Shown: positions 7,022-14,273 of the stretch, piece after piece
Layout: every line of letters begins with the position of its first letter
Numbering within the stretch: the first letter of the stretch is position 1
Source of the DNA: Frankia sp.
Lineage (GTDB): Bacteria; Actinomycetota; Actinomycetes; Frankiales; Frankiaceae
Reading direction: 5' to 3'
Assembly (NCBI GenBank): GCA_019689615.1
Contig: JADGHD010000014.1
Span: forward strand, 1 to 21,171
DNA: 21,171 nt
Program-made: the position numbers and the translations under genes
Notes under the pieces: generated by a model
Databases searched by the model: none
What the model saw: only the letters and a program-made list of their open reading frames with translations
Told to the model about the DNA's origin: nothing

Positions 7022-7621
7022 GTGGGACGTGCCCAGAACTCGCGTCCGGGGCCGGCCGGTAACTCGCGTCCGGGGCCTGCCGGTAAGGGGCCGGCTCGTG
7101 GCGGTGCGACCGGTAGCAAGCCCGCAGGTCGCAAGCCCGCCGGTCGGGCGCCCGCCGGTCGGGCGCCGGCCGATGGCTCGCCGGCTGACGGCACCAGGCC
7201 GGCTCGCGCCCGGCGGGAGCGGCTGACGCGCGCGACGATCGCCGCTGCTCCGCGCCCGCTGGTGGCCGCGGCGGCCCTGGTCGCCGTCCAGGGGCTGGTT
7301 CTGGTCGGGCTCGGGGTGCTGCAGGCGGTCCGCGGGCTCGGGGACGACATCGACGACGTCGGGCGCGCCGAGTTCGGCGGCCTGCTCGCGGTGCTGGCCG
7401 GGGTGGTCGTGCTGGCGCTCGCGCGGGTGCTCGTGGTCGACCGGTCGGCCACGAAGTCGCCGGTGATCGTGATCCAGCTGCTCTGCCTGCCGGTGGGCGC
7501 GGCGATGATCAGTGAGGGCCTGCCGGCCTACGGGTTCCCGCTGCTGGCGGTGGCGGTCGCGATCCTGGCCCTGCTGGTGATGGCGGGGCTGCGCGGGGGC
7601 GGGGACGAGTCGTCCGGCTGA
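7022..7621 (+). CDS. Uncharacterised membrane protein with Pro/Gly/Arg-rich repeat N terminus
   Basis: I do not recognise a named family for this 199-residue protein. Residues 1-70 are hydrophilic and basic: two copies of NSRPGPAG (6-21) and then a degenerate PAGRxPAGR series ending in RPARARRERL. The remainder has about four hydrophobic segments: roughly 78-103 (LVAAAALVAVQGLVLVGLGV), 117-137 (FGGLLAVLAGVVVLALARV), 145-165 and 170-190. The layout suggests a small integral membrane protein with a flexible cytoplasmic positively charged tail. The GTG start has no good ribosome-binding site and sits just after a -10-like TACTGT. It is divergent from the lipid kinase and converges on sigF. Third-position GC is high throughout, so it is real coding sequence. 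Confidence 0.78.
   Translation: MGRAQNSRPGPAGNSRPGPAGKGPARGGATGSKPAGRKPAGRAPAGRAPADGSPADGTRPARARRERLTRATIAAAPRPLVAAAALVAVQGLVLVGLGVLQAVRGLGDDIDDVGRAEFGGLLAVLAGVVVLALARVLVVDRSATKSPVIVIQLLCLPVGAAMISEGLPAYGFPLLAVAVAILALLVMAGLRGGGDESSG
7037..7084 (+). repeat. 24-bp tandem duplication in the membrane-protein gene
   Basis: Two adjacent 24-bp units (7037-7060 and 7061-7084) differ at one base and each encode NSRPGPAG. They keep the reading frame and form the start of the low-complexity N-terminal tail. Copy number may vary between strains. Confidence 0.75.
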
Positions 7622-7637
7622 GCGGGCGCCGCTGCCC

Positions 7638-7661
7638 GCCCGGCCGGCGCGCCCGCCGGGC
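7638..7661. terminator. Candidate bidirectional terminator, membrane protein / sigF
   Basis: GCCCGGC at 7638-7644 pairs perfectly with GCCGGGC at 7655-7661 around a GC-rich 10-base loop. It fills the 51-bp gap between two convergent stop codons. There is no T-run, as is common for actinobacterial terminators. Confidence 0.45.
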
Positions 7662-7672
7662 CCGCGGTGGCG

Positions 7673-8830
7673 TCAGCCGTCCTCGAGCAGGCCACGGCGC
7701 AGCTGCGCGAGCGTCCTGGCGAGCAGGCGGGAGACGTGCATCTGGGAGATCCCCAGCTCGGTCGCGATCTGGGACTGGGTCATGTTCCCGAAGAACCGCA
7801 GCAGCAGGATCCGCTTCTCCCGCGCGGGGAGCTTCTCCAGCAGCGGCTTGAGCGACTCCCGGTACTCCACGCCCTCGAGGGACTCGTCCTGCACGCCGAG
7901 GGTGTCGGCCACCGCCGGGGCCTCGTCGTCGCCGGAGTCCGGGGCGTCCAGGGAGACGGCCGAGTAGGCGTTCGCCGACTCCAGGCCCTCGAGGACCTCC
8001 TCCTCGGTCATCTCCAGGTGGAGGGCGATCTCGGCCACCGTCGGGGACCGGCCGAGCGACTGCGACAGCTCGGACGTGGCCTTGGTCAGCGACAGCTTCA
8101 GCTCCTGCAGCCGCCGTGGGACCCGGATCGCCCAGCCCTTGTCGCGGAAGTGGCGCTTGATCTCGCCGACGATCGTCGGCGTCGCGTAGGTGGAGAACTC
8201 GACCCCGCGGTCCGGGTCGAACCGGTCCACCGACTTGATCAGGCCGATGGTGGCCACCTGGACCAGGTCGTCGAGCGGCTCGCCCCGGTTGCGGAACCGG
8301 CGGGCGAGGTACTCGACCAGCGGCAGATGCATCCGGACGAGCTGGTCGCGGATGTCGCCGCGCTCCGGGTCGCCTTCCGGCAGCTCGACGAGCCGGGCGA
8401 ACAGGGCGCGCGCCCTGGCGCGGTCCGGCGCGCCGGTCCGGTCCAGCCCCGGCTCGGTCTCCTCGTCGGCCGGCTCGTCGACGGCGCCGTCCCTGGGGGC
8501 GCGCGGCGCGCCCAGGTCGGCCTCTGCCAGGCGGCCAGCGCGGTCAGCCCGGACGACCTCGGTCATCCCGTCCACCTCGGCGGTCTCGGCATTGGTGAGT
8601 TCGGCGGCTCGCGCGGCCGGCTGGGCGCCGAGCCCGGGGGCGGAGTCGGTGCCGCCCCGGCGGGCCGGCCTGGTCCGGGCGGGACCGGGCCCCGCGGGGC
8701 GGCGGCCACCGGCCGGCTCGGCCGCGGCCTGACGGACGTCGCGGAACGCCTCGTCCGGTCCGCCGGCGCGCTGGCTGAGCGTTGGCACCCGCTCCCGCGG
8801 GGTCGTCGGCGTGCGTCCGGCCGAGCTCAT
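7673..8830 (-). CDS. sigF: SigB/SigF-family RNA polymerase sigma factor
   Basis: This is a group 3 sigma-70 factor of the SigB/SigF/SigG type, used for general stress or developmental transcription. Region 2 contains HLPLVEYLARRFRNRGEP, LDDLVQVATIGLIKSVDRFD and FSTYATPTIVGEIKRHFRDK. Region 3 begins RVPRRLQELK. Region 4.2 ends the protein with SQIATELGISQMHVSRLLAR. The ATG at 8828-8830 overlaps the rsbW stop as ATGA, which favours this start (385 residues). It gives an Arg/Pro/Ala/Gly-rich, probably disordered N-terminal extension of about 90 residues. An internal ATG at 8566 would give 297 residues, closer to the family's usual length, so the start is unsettled. Co-transcription with its likely antagonist rsbW is expected. 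The exact paralogue name is inferred. Confidence 0.9.
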   Translation of the reverse strand: MSSAGRTPTTPRERVPTLSQRAGGPDEAFRDVRQAAAEPAGGRRPAGPGPARTRPARRGGTDSAPGLGAQPAARAAELTNAETAEVDGMTEVVRADRAGRLAEADLGAPRAPRDGAVDEPADEETEPGLDRTGAPDRARARALFARLVELPEGDPERGDIRDQLVRMHLPLVEYLARRFRNRGEPLDDLVQVATIGLIKSVDRFDPDRGVEFSTYATPTIVGEIKRHFRDKGWAIRVPRRLQELKLSLTKATSELSQSLGRSPTVAEIALHLEMTEEEVLEGLESANAYSAVSLDAPDSGDDEAPAVADTLGVQDESLEGVEYRESLKPLLEKLPAREKRILLLRFFGNMTQSQIATELGISQMHVSRLLARTLAQLRRGLLEDG

Positions 8831-9429
8831 GAAGTTCCCACCGTGTCGCCCAGCTGCTGCGCCGGGCTGCCCAGGGGCGTGGTGCCGCCCAGCGTCGCCG
8901 TGCCGCCGGCCTTGGGCGAGCCCGCCATCTTCGCGGAGCCGGCCATCGCCTCCGGGGTACGGCTGCTGACGTGGCCGGCCGGCGGCTCGCCGAGGTCGGC
9001 GCGCACGCCGCGCCGCTTGGTCAGCTCGATGGTCACCCGCTGGCCCGGGCCGGTGGAGCTGGAGACCTCGCCGGCCAGCGCGTCCAGCACGGTCCAGGCG
9101 AACGTGTCCTTCGACGGCGGCTCGCCGTCGAGGCTCTCGACGGAGACCGTCACCCGCATCAGTCCTGGCGAGAGCGTGAACGTGCACTCCAGCGACGAGC
9201 CAGGGACAGCGGAGACCAGCAGCAGCGCGGACGCCTCGTCCACGGCGATCCGCAGGTCCTCGATGTCGTCAAGAGTGAAGTCCAGCCGCGCGGCCAGCGA
9301 CGCCGTGGCGGTCCGCAGGACGGTCAGATACGCGCTCGCCGCGGGGAGGGTCAGCTGCACCACGTCGCGCAGCCCGCCACCGGGAACGCCAGTGCTGTCC
9401 GTACCGCCGGCCGAAGGCGTCGGATCCAC
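8827..9429 (-). CDS. rsbW: RsbW-type anti-sigma factor / serine-protein kinase homologue
   Basis: This is a GHKL-fold anti-sigma factor expected to bind and hold the SigF-family sigma encoded directly downstream. The ATPase-like core covers about residues 20-140, with the helix DDIEDLRIAVDEASALLL at 54-71 corresponding to the N box and a later FAWTVLDALAGEV helix. The usual Asn of the N box and a DxGxG motif are not visible, so kinase activity may be weak even if partner binding is kept. Residues 140-200 form an Ala/Gly/Thr-rich tail not typical of RsbW. The GTG at 9427-9429 has AGGGGG about 7 bases upstream. It overlaps sigF by ATGA. No RsbV anti-anti-sigma gene is in the window. Confidence 0.85.
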   Translation of the reverse strand: MDPTPSAGGTDSTGVPGGGLRDVVQLTLPAASAYLTVLRTATASLAARLDFTLDDIEDLRIAVDEASALLLVSAVPGSSLECTFTLSPGLMRVTVSVESLDGEPPSKDTFAWTVLDALAGEVSSSTGPGQRVTIELTKRRGVRADLGEPPAGHVSSRTPEAMAGSAKMAGSPKAGGTATLGGTTPLGSPAQQLGDTVGTS

Positions 9430-9872
9430 GATTAACCCCCTACAGACTTCGTCGCCGCGGCGACGATCCTCGCCGCCGGCACCTGTTGTCCTTTCCGGCC
9501 GCCCCCGAGACCGTTCTGAAAAGCCGCGACCGTGAGGTACATCATCCGTGCCCGGCCGGGGCCATTCCCGACCGGTACCCGTCGCCGTGGTTCCGCGTAC
9601 CCCCCAGCGGTGGCTGGCGATGACACTCCTGGGCGCCTCGCCTGGCGCCGACGTGGCCTTGCTCTCCCCACGTTACCTACCGGTGGCGGTGCGCGCCGCG
9701 CGCCAGCCAAGTTGACCACTTCGGCTACCGAGCCGCCACCTTCCCCTACCCGGATGTTCTGTCGCGCACCGCGCGTGCTTGGTTATGCGCGGAAATGGCG
9801 CACAAACGCCGCGTCCCCGGGCGCCGTAGCAGAACGGCACCCGGGGACGCGAAGGAACTGCAGCCGGGGAGG
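9430..9872. other. Intergenic region between rsbW and sodN (443 bp)
   Basis: This region carries the sodN terminator (9811-9850) and, below it, the presumed rsbW-sigF promoter region. GGGTAC occurs twice on the minus strand (complements of 9584-9589 and 9598-9603), resembling a SigF -10, but neither has a GTTT at the right distance. I therefore do not claim autoregulation. No open frame here has coding character. Confidence 0.5.
9811..9850 (-). terminator. Strong sodN terminator hairpin
   Basis: An 11-bp perfect arm GCGTCCCCGGG (9811-9821) pairs with CCCGGGGACGC (9840-9850). A single mismatch follows, then an inner GCCGT/ACGGC stem closes a six-base AGCAGA loop. It lies 22 bases beyond the sodN stop on the transcribed strand, and the following RNA contains GUUUGUG. 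This is the clearest intrinsic terminator in the window and would insulate rsbW-sigF from sodN transcription. Confidence 0.85.
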
Positions 9873-10271
9873 TCAGGCAGCCGCCTTGGTCTCCCAGAAG
9901 ATCTTGGCGATCTCGTCGATCAGGTCCAGCAGCTTCTGGCCGTCGACCGGGTCGACGGACGACTTCGCGCCGGCCGCACCGGCCGCCTTGGTGGCCTGCC
10001 AGAACAGGTCGTGCAGCTGCGGGTACTTCTCCAGGTGGTTCGGCTTGAAGTAGTCGGTCCACAGCACCCACAGGTGGTGCTTGACCAGGTCGGCCCGCTC
10101 CTCCTTGATGGCCAGCGCGCGGGCACGGAAGACCGGGTCCTCGTTGGCCTGGAACTTCTCCTGGATCGCCTTGACCGACTGCGCCTCGATCCGGGCCTGC
10201 GCCGGGTCGTAGACGCCGCAGGGCAGGTCGCAGTGCGCGCTGACCCTGGTCGCGGGATGCAGCAGGCTCAT
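9873..10271 (-). CDS. sodN: Nickel-containing superoxide dismutase (NiSOD)
   Basis: This cytoplasmic NiSOD dismutates superoxide. The precursor has 132 residues: a 12-residue leader MSLLHPATRVSA and then the mature N terminus HCDLPCGVYDPAQARIEA. In the mature protein H1, C2 and C6 are the nickel ligands of the Ni-hook, so the leader must be cut before metal can bind. The mature length of 120 residues fits the helical NiSOD subunit, which forms a hexamer. The ATG at 10269-10271 has GAGAGG 8 bases upstream; a GTG six codons earlier is less likely. It is divergent from sodX, its processing protease. In Streptomyces sodN is induced by nickel through Nur, but I see no clear Nur box here. Confidence 0.97.
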   Translation of the reverse strand: MSLLHPATRVSAHCDLPCGVYDPAQARIEAQSVKAIQEKFQANEDPVFRARALAIKEERADLVKHHLWVLWTDYFKPNHLEKYPQLHDLFWQATKAAGAAGAKSSVDPVDGQKLLDLIDEIAKIFWETKAAA

Positions 10272-10411
10272 GCCGCCGTCCTCTCTCACACGATCGTCCT
10301 GTCTGGGGACCCCGCCTGGCGGAGCGGCGGGCCGCAGGGGAGCGGATGGCCCGCGAGGCGGCCCATGTCCCCACCTTCTGGCAACCTACCCCCGTGGGGA
10401 GATCGCTTCCT

Positions 10412-10729
10412 GTGCGGGCAGTCTCTGTGAGCGGGGCGTCTATGGAACCGACGCTGCGCGACGGGGATGCCTGTCTTGTCTGGTGGGGCCGGCGGCCCCG
10501 GCCGGGGGACGTGGTCGTCGCCCGCCTGCCCGGCCGCGGGCTCGGCGTCAAGCGGGCGGCGTTCGCCGACGCCGACGGCAGCTGGTGGCTGCGCTCGGAC
10601 AACGTGGCCGCCGGCACCGACAGCGCCACGTTCGGCATGGTCGGCCCCGAGGACATCCTTGGCCGGGTGGTGCTGCGCTACTGGCCCCGGCCGAGGTGGC
10701 TGCGCCGGGTCGACATCGGGCAGGCGTAG
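10412..10729 (+). CDS. sodX: Nickel-type SOD maturation protease SodX (S26-like)
   Basis: This is a small signal-peptidase-I-like protease that in NiSOD systems removes the SodN leader to expose His1. With the GTG at 10412 it has 105 residues. The S26 Ser motif SGASMEPTLRDGD places the catalytic Ser at residue 10, and LGVKRAAF gives the partner Lys at about residue 47. A GDVVVAR strand and SDNVAAGTDS complete the fold. It has no membrane anchor, as expected for a cytoplasmic NiSOD protease. GGGGAG lies 10 bases upstream. Other in-frame starts are GTG 10394 and ATG 10346, but codons before 10412 lose the third-position GC bias. It is divergent from sodN and convergent with the epimerase gene. 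Confidence 0.9.
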   Translation: MRAVSVSGASMEPTLRDGDACLVWWGRRPRPGDVVVARLPGRGLGVKRAAFADADGSWWLRSDNVAAGTDSATFGMVGPEDILGRVVLRYWPRPRWLRRVDIGQA

Positions 10730-10739
10730 GACATCGGCC

Positions 10740-10757
10740 ACACCCGGCAGCCGGTGT
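10740..10757. terminator. Candidate bidirectional terminator, sodX / epimerase
   Basis: ACAC-C-CGG and CCGGTGT form a seven-pair stem with one bulged C around a CAG loop, in the 27-bp gap between convergent stop codons. It touches the epimerase stop codon. Weak, but well placed. Confidence 0.4.
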
Positions 10758-11398
10758 CAGGCCGCCGGGTCCGGCTGCTGCGCCGCCTGGGCGCGGTGCT
10801 CGGCCCGCAGCCTGGCGTACAGCGCGATGCAGTCGGCGTAGCTGGGCAGCAGGCCGTCGGCCTCGGCCTCCTTCAGTGTCGGCGCGGCGGCGTCCTTCTC
10901 CGACAGCAGCGGCGTGATGTCCGTCGGCCAGGGCAGGGCCAGGTCGGGGTCGAGCGGGTGCACCCCGTGCTCCCGGCCGGGGCTGTACGGCGTCGAGCAC
11001 AGGTAGGAGACCGCCGCCCCGTCGGTCAGCGCGAAGAACGCGTGCCCGAGGCCCTCGGACACGTACAGCCCGCGCCGGTCGACGTCGTCGAGCACGACCG
11101 TCGCCCACTGGCCGAAGGCCGGCGAGCCGATCCGGATGTCGACGACGCAGTCGAGCACCCGCCCGGACACGCAGGTGACGAACTTGGCCTGGCTGGGCGG
11201 GACGTCGGCGTAGTGCACGCCACGCAGCGTCCCGCGCCGGCTGACACTGTGGTTGCCCTGGGCGAGGCGCAGCGGGTGCCCCACCACCCTCGTCACCTCG
11301 TCGGCACGGAACCACTCCAGGAACGTGCCCCGGTTGTCGGTGTGCTGGCGGGGGGTGAACACCCAGGCGTCGGGGACGGATAGCTCGCTGACCTCCAC
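10757..11398 (-). CDS. RmlC-like dTDP-4-dehydrorhamnose 3,5-epimerase family protein
   Basis: This is a cupin-fold nucleotide-sugar epimerase. The hallmark segment GNHSVSRRGTLRGVHY is at residues 48-63, with the candidate catalytic base H62. It is followed by AKFVTCVSGRVLDCVVDIR and GLGHAFFAL, and by the conserved YLCSTPYSP with Y138. The GTG at 11396-11398 gives 213 residues, slightly longer than usual, with AGG just upstream. A GTG at 11461 would add 21 residues lacking similarity. It starts 67 bases after the ABC ATPase gene on the same strand, so it may be co-transcribed. No rmlA, rmlB or rmlD lies nearby. The true product could be rhamnose or another 6-deoxy sugar, so I withhold the symbol. 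Confidence 0.85.
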   Translation of the reverse strand: MEVSELSVPDAWVFTPRQHTDNRGTFLEWFRADEVTRVVGHPLRLAQGNHSVSRRGTLRGVHYADVPPSQAKFVTCVSGRVLDCVVDIRIGSPAFGQWATVVLDDVDRRGLYVSEGLGHAFFALTDGAAVSYLCSTPYSPGREHGVHPLDPDLALPWPTDITPLLSEKDAAAPTLKEAEADGLLPSYADCIALYARLRAEHRAQAAQQPDPAA

Positions 11399-11465
11399 GC
11401 CTGCCGACCGTACCGGTTCGGCGGTCCCCGCCCGCGGCCAGGGGTGCTGGGTGCCCACCACCAGA

Positions 11466-12257
11466 TCACAGCACCTTCGACAGGAACGCCTGGGTGCGCT
11501 CGTGCCGTGGGTTGCCGAGCACCTCGGCCGGCGACCCGGCCTCCACGACGACGCCGCCGTCCATGAACACGACCGTGTCGGCCACCTCCCGGGCGAAGCC
11601 CATCTCGTGCGTGACCACGATCATGGTCATCCCCTCGGCCGCCAGGCCGCGCATGATGTCGAGCACCTCGCCGACCAGCTCCGGGTCGAGCGCGGAGGTC
11701 GGCTCGTCGAAGAGCATCAGCTTGGGCCGCATCGCCAGGGCCCGGGCGATCGCCACCCGCTGCTGCTGGCCGCCGGACAACCGGGCCGGGTAGGAGTCCG
11801 CCCGGTCGCCGAGCCCGACCCGCTCGAGCAGGGCGCGGGCCCGCTCGATCGCGTCTGCCCGCCGTTCCCGGCGCACCCGGACGGGCGCCTCGATGATGTT
11901 CTCCAGCGCGGTCATGTGGGCGAACAGGTTGAACCGCTGGAACACCATGCCGATGTCCGCCCGGCGGCGGGCGACGTCGCGTTCGTGCAGCTCGTACAGC
12001 TTGCCCTTGTGCTCCCGGTAGCCGACGAGCTCGCCGTCCACCCACAGCCGGCCGGCGTCGATCTTCTCCAGGTGGTTGACGCAGCGCAGCAGCGTGGTCT
12101 TGCCGGAGCCGGACGGGCCGATCAGGCAGCACACCTGTCCCGGCTCGACCCGCAGGCTGACCCCGCGCAGCGCCTGGTGCCGGCCGAACGTCCGGTGGAC
12201 GCTCTCGGCCAGCACCATCGGCACCGGCCTGGTGCCGTTGTCCGTCGGTTCGGTCAC
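11466..12257 (-). CDS. Polar amino acid ABC transporter, ATP-binding protein (GlnQ-like)
   Basis: This is the ATPase of an amino-acid importer, 263 residues. Motifs are Walker A GPSGSGKT at residues 47-54, Q-loop FQRFNLF near 106-112, signature LSGGQQQR at 160-167, Walker B LMLFDEP at 180-186 with SALD after it, and the switch His at 217 in VTHEMGF. The spacing and sequence fit the GlnQ/HisP subfamily. The GTG at 12255-12257 overlaps the permease stop as GTGA, which fixes the start. A much longer frame running through the permease is a shadow. Glutamine or glutamate is the likely substrate, but sequence alone cannot separate these from other polar amino acids. Confidence 0.94.
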   Translation of the reverse strand: MTEPTDNGTRPVPMVLAESVHRTFGRHQALRGVSLRVEPGQVCCLIGPSGSGKTTLLRCVNHLEKIDAGRLWVDGELVGYREHKGKLYELHERDVARRRADIGMVFQRFNLFAHMTALENIIEAPVRVRRERRADAIERARALLERVGLGDRADSYPARLSGGQQQRVAIARALAMRPKLMLFDEPTSALDPELVGEVLDIMRGLAAEGMTMIVVTHEMGFAREVADTVVFMDGGVVVEAGSPAEVLGNPRHERTQAFLSKVL

Positions 12258-13327
12258 CGGGCCGCCCCCTTCAGCCGGAAGCCGGACGGGCCGCCGGACG
12301 GCCGGCCCCCGGGGTCGTAGTGGCGCTCCAGGTAGTACTGGCCGACGCTGAGCACCGAGGTGAGCGCGAGGTACCAGATGCCGGCGACGATCAGCAGCGG
12401 GATGGTCCGGAAGTTGCGGGCGTAGATCAGCTGGACCGCGTACAGCAGCTCGGTGAAGGCGATGACGCTGGCCAGCGAGGTGGTCTTGAGCATCGAGATG
12501 GTCTCGTTGCCGGTCGGCGGGATGATCACCCGCATGGCCTGCGGCAGCACGATCCGGCGCAGGGTGAGCAGCCGGCCCATGCCCAGCGCGTGCGCCGCCT
12601 CCACCTGGCCGGGGTCGACCGAGTTGATCCCGGCCCGGACGATCTCGGCCATGTACGCCGCCTCGTTGAGCCCCAGGCCGAGGACGACGGCGGCGAGGAC
12701 CGGGATCAGGTCGTTGGCCCTGCCGGAGACGAACTCCGGGCCGAACGGGATGCCGATCGACAGCCGCGGGTACAGCGAGCCGATCGCGCCCCAGAAGAGG
12801 ATCTGGATCATTACCGGGGTACCGCGGAAGAACCACGTGTACACCCAGGACGCCCCGCGCAGCAGCGGGTTCGGCGACAGCCGCAGCACCGCGAGCAGCA
12901 CCCCGCCGACGATGCCGACGGCCATCGCGTAGACGGTCAGGTAGACGGTCGCCCAGACGCCGCGCAGCACCTGCTCGGAGAACAGGTAGTCCCAGACCAC
13001 GTCCCACTCGAACCGGGGGTTGGTGACCAGGGAGTTCGCCGCCATCGCCAGCAGCAGGCCGATGACGGCGACCCCGACCCAGCGCCAGGGGTGCCGGACC
13101 GGCACCGCCGTGATCGGCTCGACGGGCGCCGCGCCGGCCGGGTCGTCGTCGCTCGCGGCGTCAGCGGTGGCCGACGGGCCAGGGGGCGCGGCGTCCAGCG
13201 GGCCGGAGGCCGCCGTGCCCAGCGGGCCGGCCGCGGCGTCCAGCGGGCCGGCGCCCGGCGGGCCGGAGGCCACGGGGTTCGTGGCCTCCGGCTGCTCCTC
13301 GAGCGGGTGGTCAGTCGATCGCGCCAT
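12254..13327 (-). CDS. Polar amino acid ABC transporter permease (HisM/GlnP type)
   Basis: This is the integral membrane subunit of the importer, 357 residues. About 78 N-terminal residues are a cytoplasmic Pro/Ala/Gly-rich tail with SGPLDAA-like repeats, unusual for the family. The permease proper has about six hydrophobic segments, beginning VGVAVIGLLLAMAANSL and ending LLIVAGIWYLALTSVLSVG. The EAA loop reads VEAAHALGMGRLLTLRRIVL, the site that docks with the ATPase. FFRGTPVMIQILFW and LNEAAYMAEIVRAGI are typical of the HisMQ group. It overlaps the binding-protein gene by 17 bp and the ATPase gene by 4 bp. With one permease gene, a homodimeric channel is likely. Confidence 0.93.
   Translation of the reverse strand: MARSTDHPLEEQPEATNPVASGPPGAGPLDAAAGPLGTAASGPLDAAPPGPSATADAASDDDPAGAAPVEPITAVPVRHPWRWVGVAVIGLLLAMAANSLVTNPRFEWDVVWDYLFSEQVLRGVWATVYLTVYAMAVGIVGGVLLAVLRLSPNPLLRGASWVYTWFFRGTPVMIQILFWGAIGSLYPRLSIGIPFGPEFVSGRANDLIPVLAAVVLGLGLNEAAYMAEIVRAGINSVDPGQVEAAHALGMGRLLTLRRIVLPQAMRVIIPPTGNETISMLKTTSLASVIAFTELLYAVQLIYARNFRTIPLLIVAGIWYLALTSVLSVGQYYLERHYDPGGRPSGGPSGFRLKGAAR
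13196..13266 (-). repeat. CAGCGGGCCGG-type repeats in the permease N-terminal tail
   Basis: CAGCGGGCCGG occurs at 13196-13206, 13220-13230 and 13241-13251, with a one-base variant at 13256-13266. Spacings of 24, 21 and 15 bases preserve the reading frame and encode the SGPL-rich tail. The tail is probably disordered and fast-evolving. Confidence 0.65.
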
Positions 13328-14273
13328 TGATCACGGGACTGTCGATGGCGCCCGCGCTGACGCCCCACTTCTCCAGGATCTCGGCGTAGGTGCCGTTCTC
13401 CATGATGGTCTCGAGCGCGCCGAGCATCGGGTCGGCGAGCCCGGAGTCCTTCGGCACGGCGATCCCGTACGGGGCGGTGCCGTAGGGCTCACCGACCGAC
13501 ACCAGCTCGCCGTTGGAGAGCTCGACCTGGTAGTCGGCGACCGGGGAGTCGGCCATCGAGAGCTGGGCCCGGCCGCTGGTGACGGCGAGGTTGGCGGCGT
13601 TCTGGTCCGGGTAGTCCTGGACGGTCACGCCCGGCTTGCCCTCCTCGCGGCACTTGGCGTCCTGGGCGCGGGCGTCGTCGGACTGGGTGGTACCGATCTC
13701 GACGGCCACCGACAGGCCGCACAGGTCGTCCAGGCCGGTAATGTCCACCGGGTCGGCGGCACTGGTGAAGAACGAGGTGCCGGCCTCGAAGTAGGTGACG
13801 AAGTCGACGACCTCCTCGCGCTCCTTGGTGTCGGTGAACGAGGACATGCCGACGTCGTACTTGCCGGAGGCCAGGCCCGGGAGGATCTCGTCGAAGCCGG
13901 CGTTCTCGACCGTGACCTCGACCCCGAGCACCTCGCCCAGGGCGTTGATCAGGTCGATGTCCATTCCGATGATCGTCTCGCCGTCCTCGTCGAAGAACTC
14001 GTTCGGCGCGTAGGAGGCGTCGGTGGCCACGGTCAGCCCGTCCTGGAAGTCCTCCGGCACCTCGAGCCCGGGCGCCGCGCTCGTCGGCGCCGCGGGCGGT
14101 GTGGAGCCCGACGAGTCGGAGTCGTCGTCGCCGCACGCGGCGAGCACGGCCAGCATGCCGACGGCCGTCGCCGTGGCCAGCGTCCGGCGGACGATGCCGC
14201 GGCCGGGCCCGCGGCCAGCGCGAGTCGCGGGTGGGTGCCCGCCGCCTTCGGTCCGGTGAGTTCGACTGCGCAT
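13311..14273 (-). CDS. Polar amino acid ABC transporter, substrate-binding lipoprotein
   Basis: This is the extracellular solute receptor of the importer (SBP family 3). From the ATG at 14271-14273 it has 320 residues, with GAGAGG about 6 bases upstream; a longer frame to 14384 lacks a site. Residues 27-47 form a lipoprotein signal: RR, then TLATATAVGMLAVLAAC with lipobox LAAC and lipidated Cys47. An acidic Ser/Asp linker follows. The family-3 core begins GLTVATDASYAPNEFF, then GMDIDLINALGEVLG and GKYDVGMSSFTDTKEREEVV. It heads an operon with permease and ATPase. Direct and inverted repeats 57-95 bases upstream may be an operator. Ligand is inferred as glutamine, glutamate or a similar amino acid. 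Confidence 0.93.
   Translation of the reverse strand: MRSRTHRTEGGGHPPATRAGRGPGRGIVRRTLATATAVGMLAVLAACGDDDSDSSGSTPPAAPTSAAPGLEVPEDFQDGLTVATDASYAPNEFFDEDGETIIGMDIDLINALGEVLGVEVTVENAGFDEILPGLASGKYDVGMSSFTDTKEREEVVDFVTYFEAGTSFFTSAADPVDITGLDDLCGLSVAVEIGTTQSDDARAQDAKCREEGKPGVTVQDYPDQNAANLAVTSGRAQLSMADSPVADYQVELSNGELVSVGEPYGTAPYGIAVPKDSGLADPMLGALETIMENGTYAEILEKWGVSAGAIDSPVINGAID

Noticed and set aside
8831..9187. Extension of sigF to 504 residues through rsbW
   Set aside because: It would be wholly inside rsbW in another frame. The ATGA overlap start at 8830 is far more credible.
9584..9603. SigF-dependent promoter for rsbW-sigF based on two GGGTAC elements
   Set aside because: No GTTT lies 14-16 bases upstream of either on the minus strand, so the match is only half of the consensus.
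12258..13007. Extension of the ABC ATPase to 513 residues through the permease
   Set aside because: Shadow frame of the permease gene; the GTGA overlap start at 12257 fits the family length.
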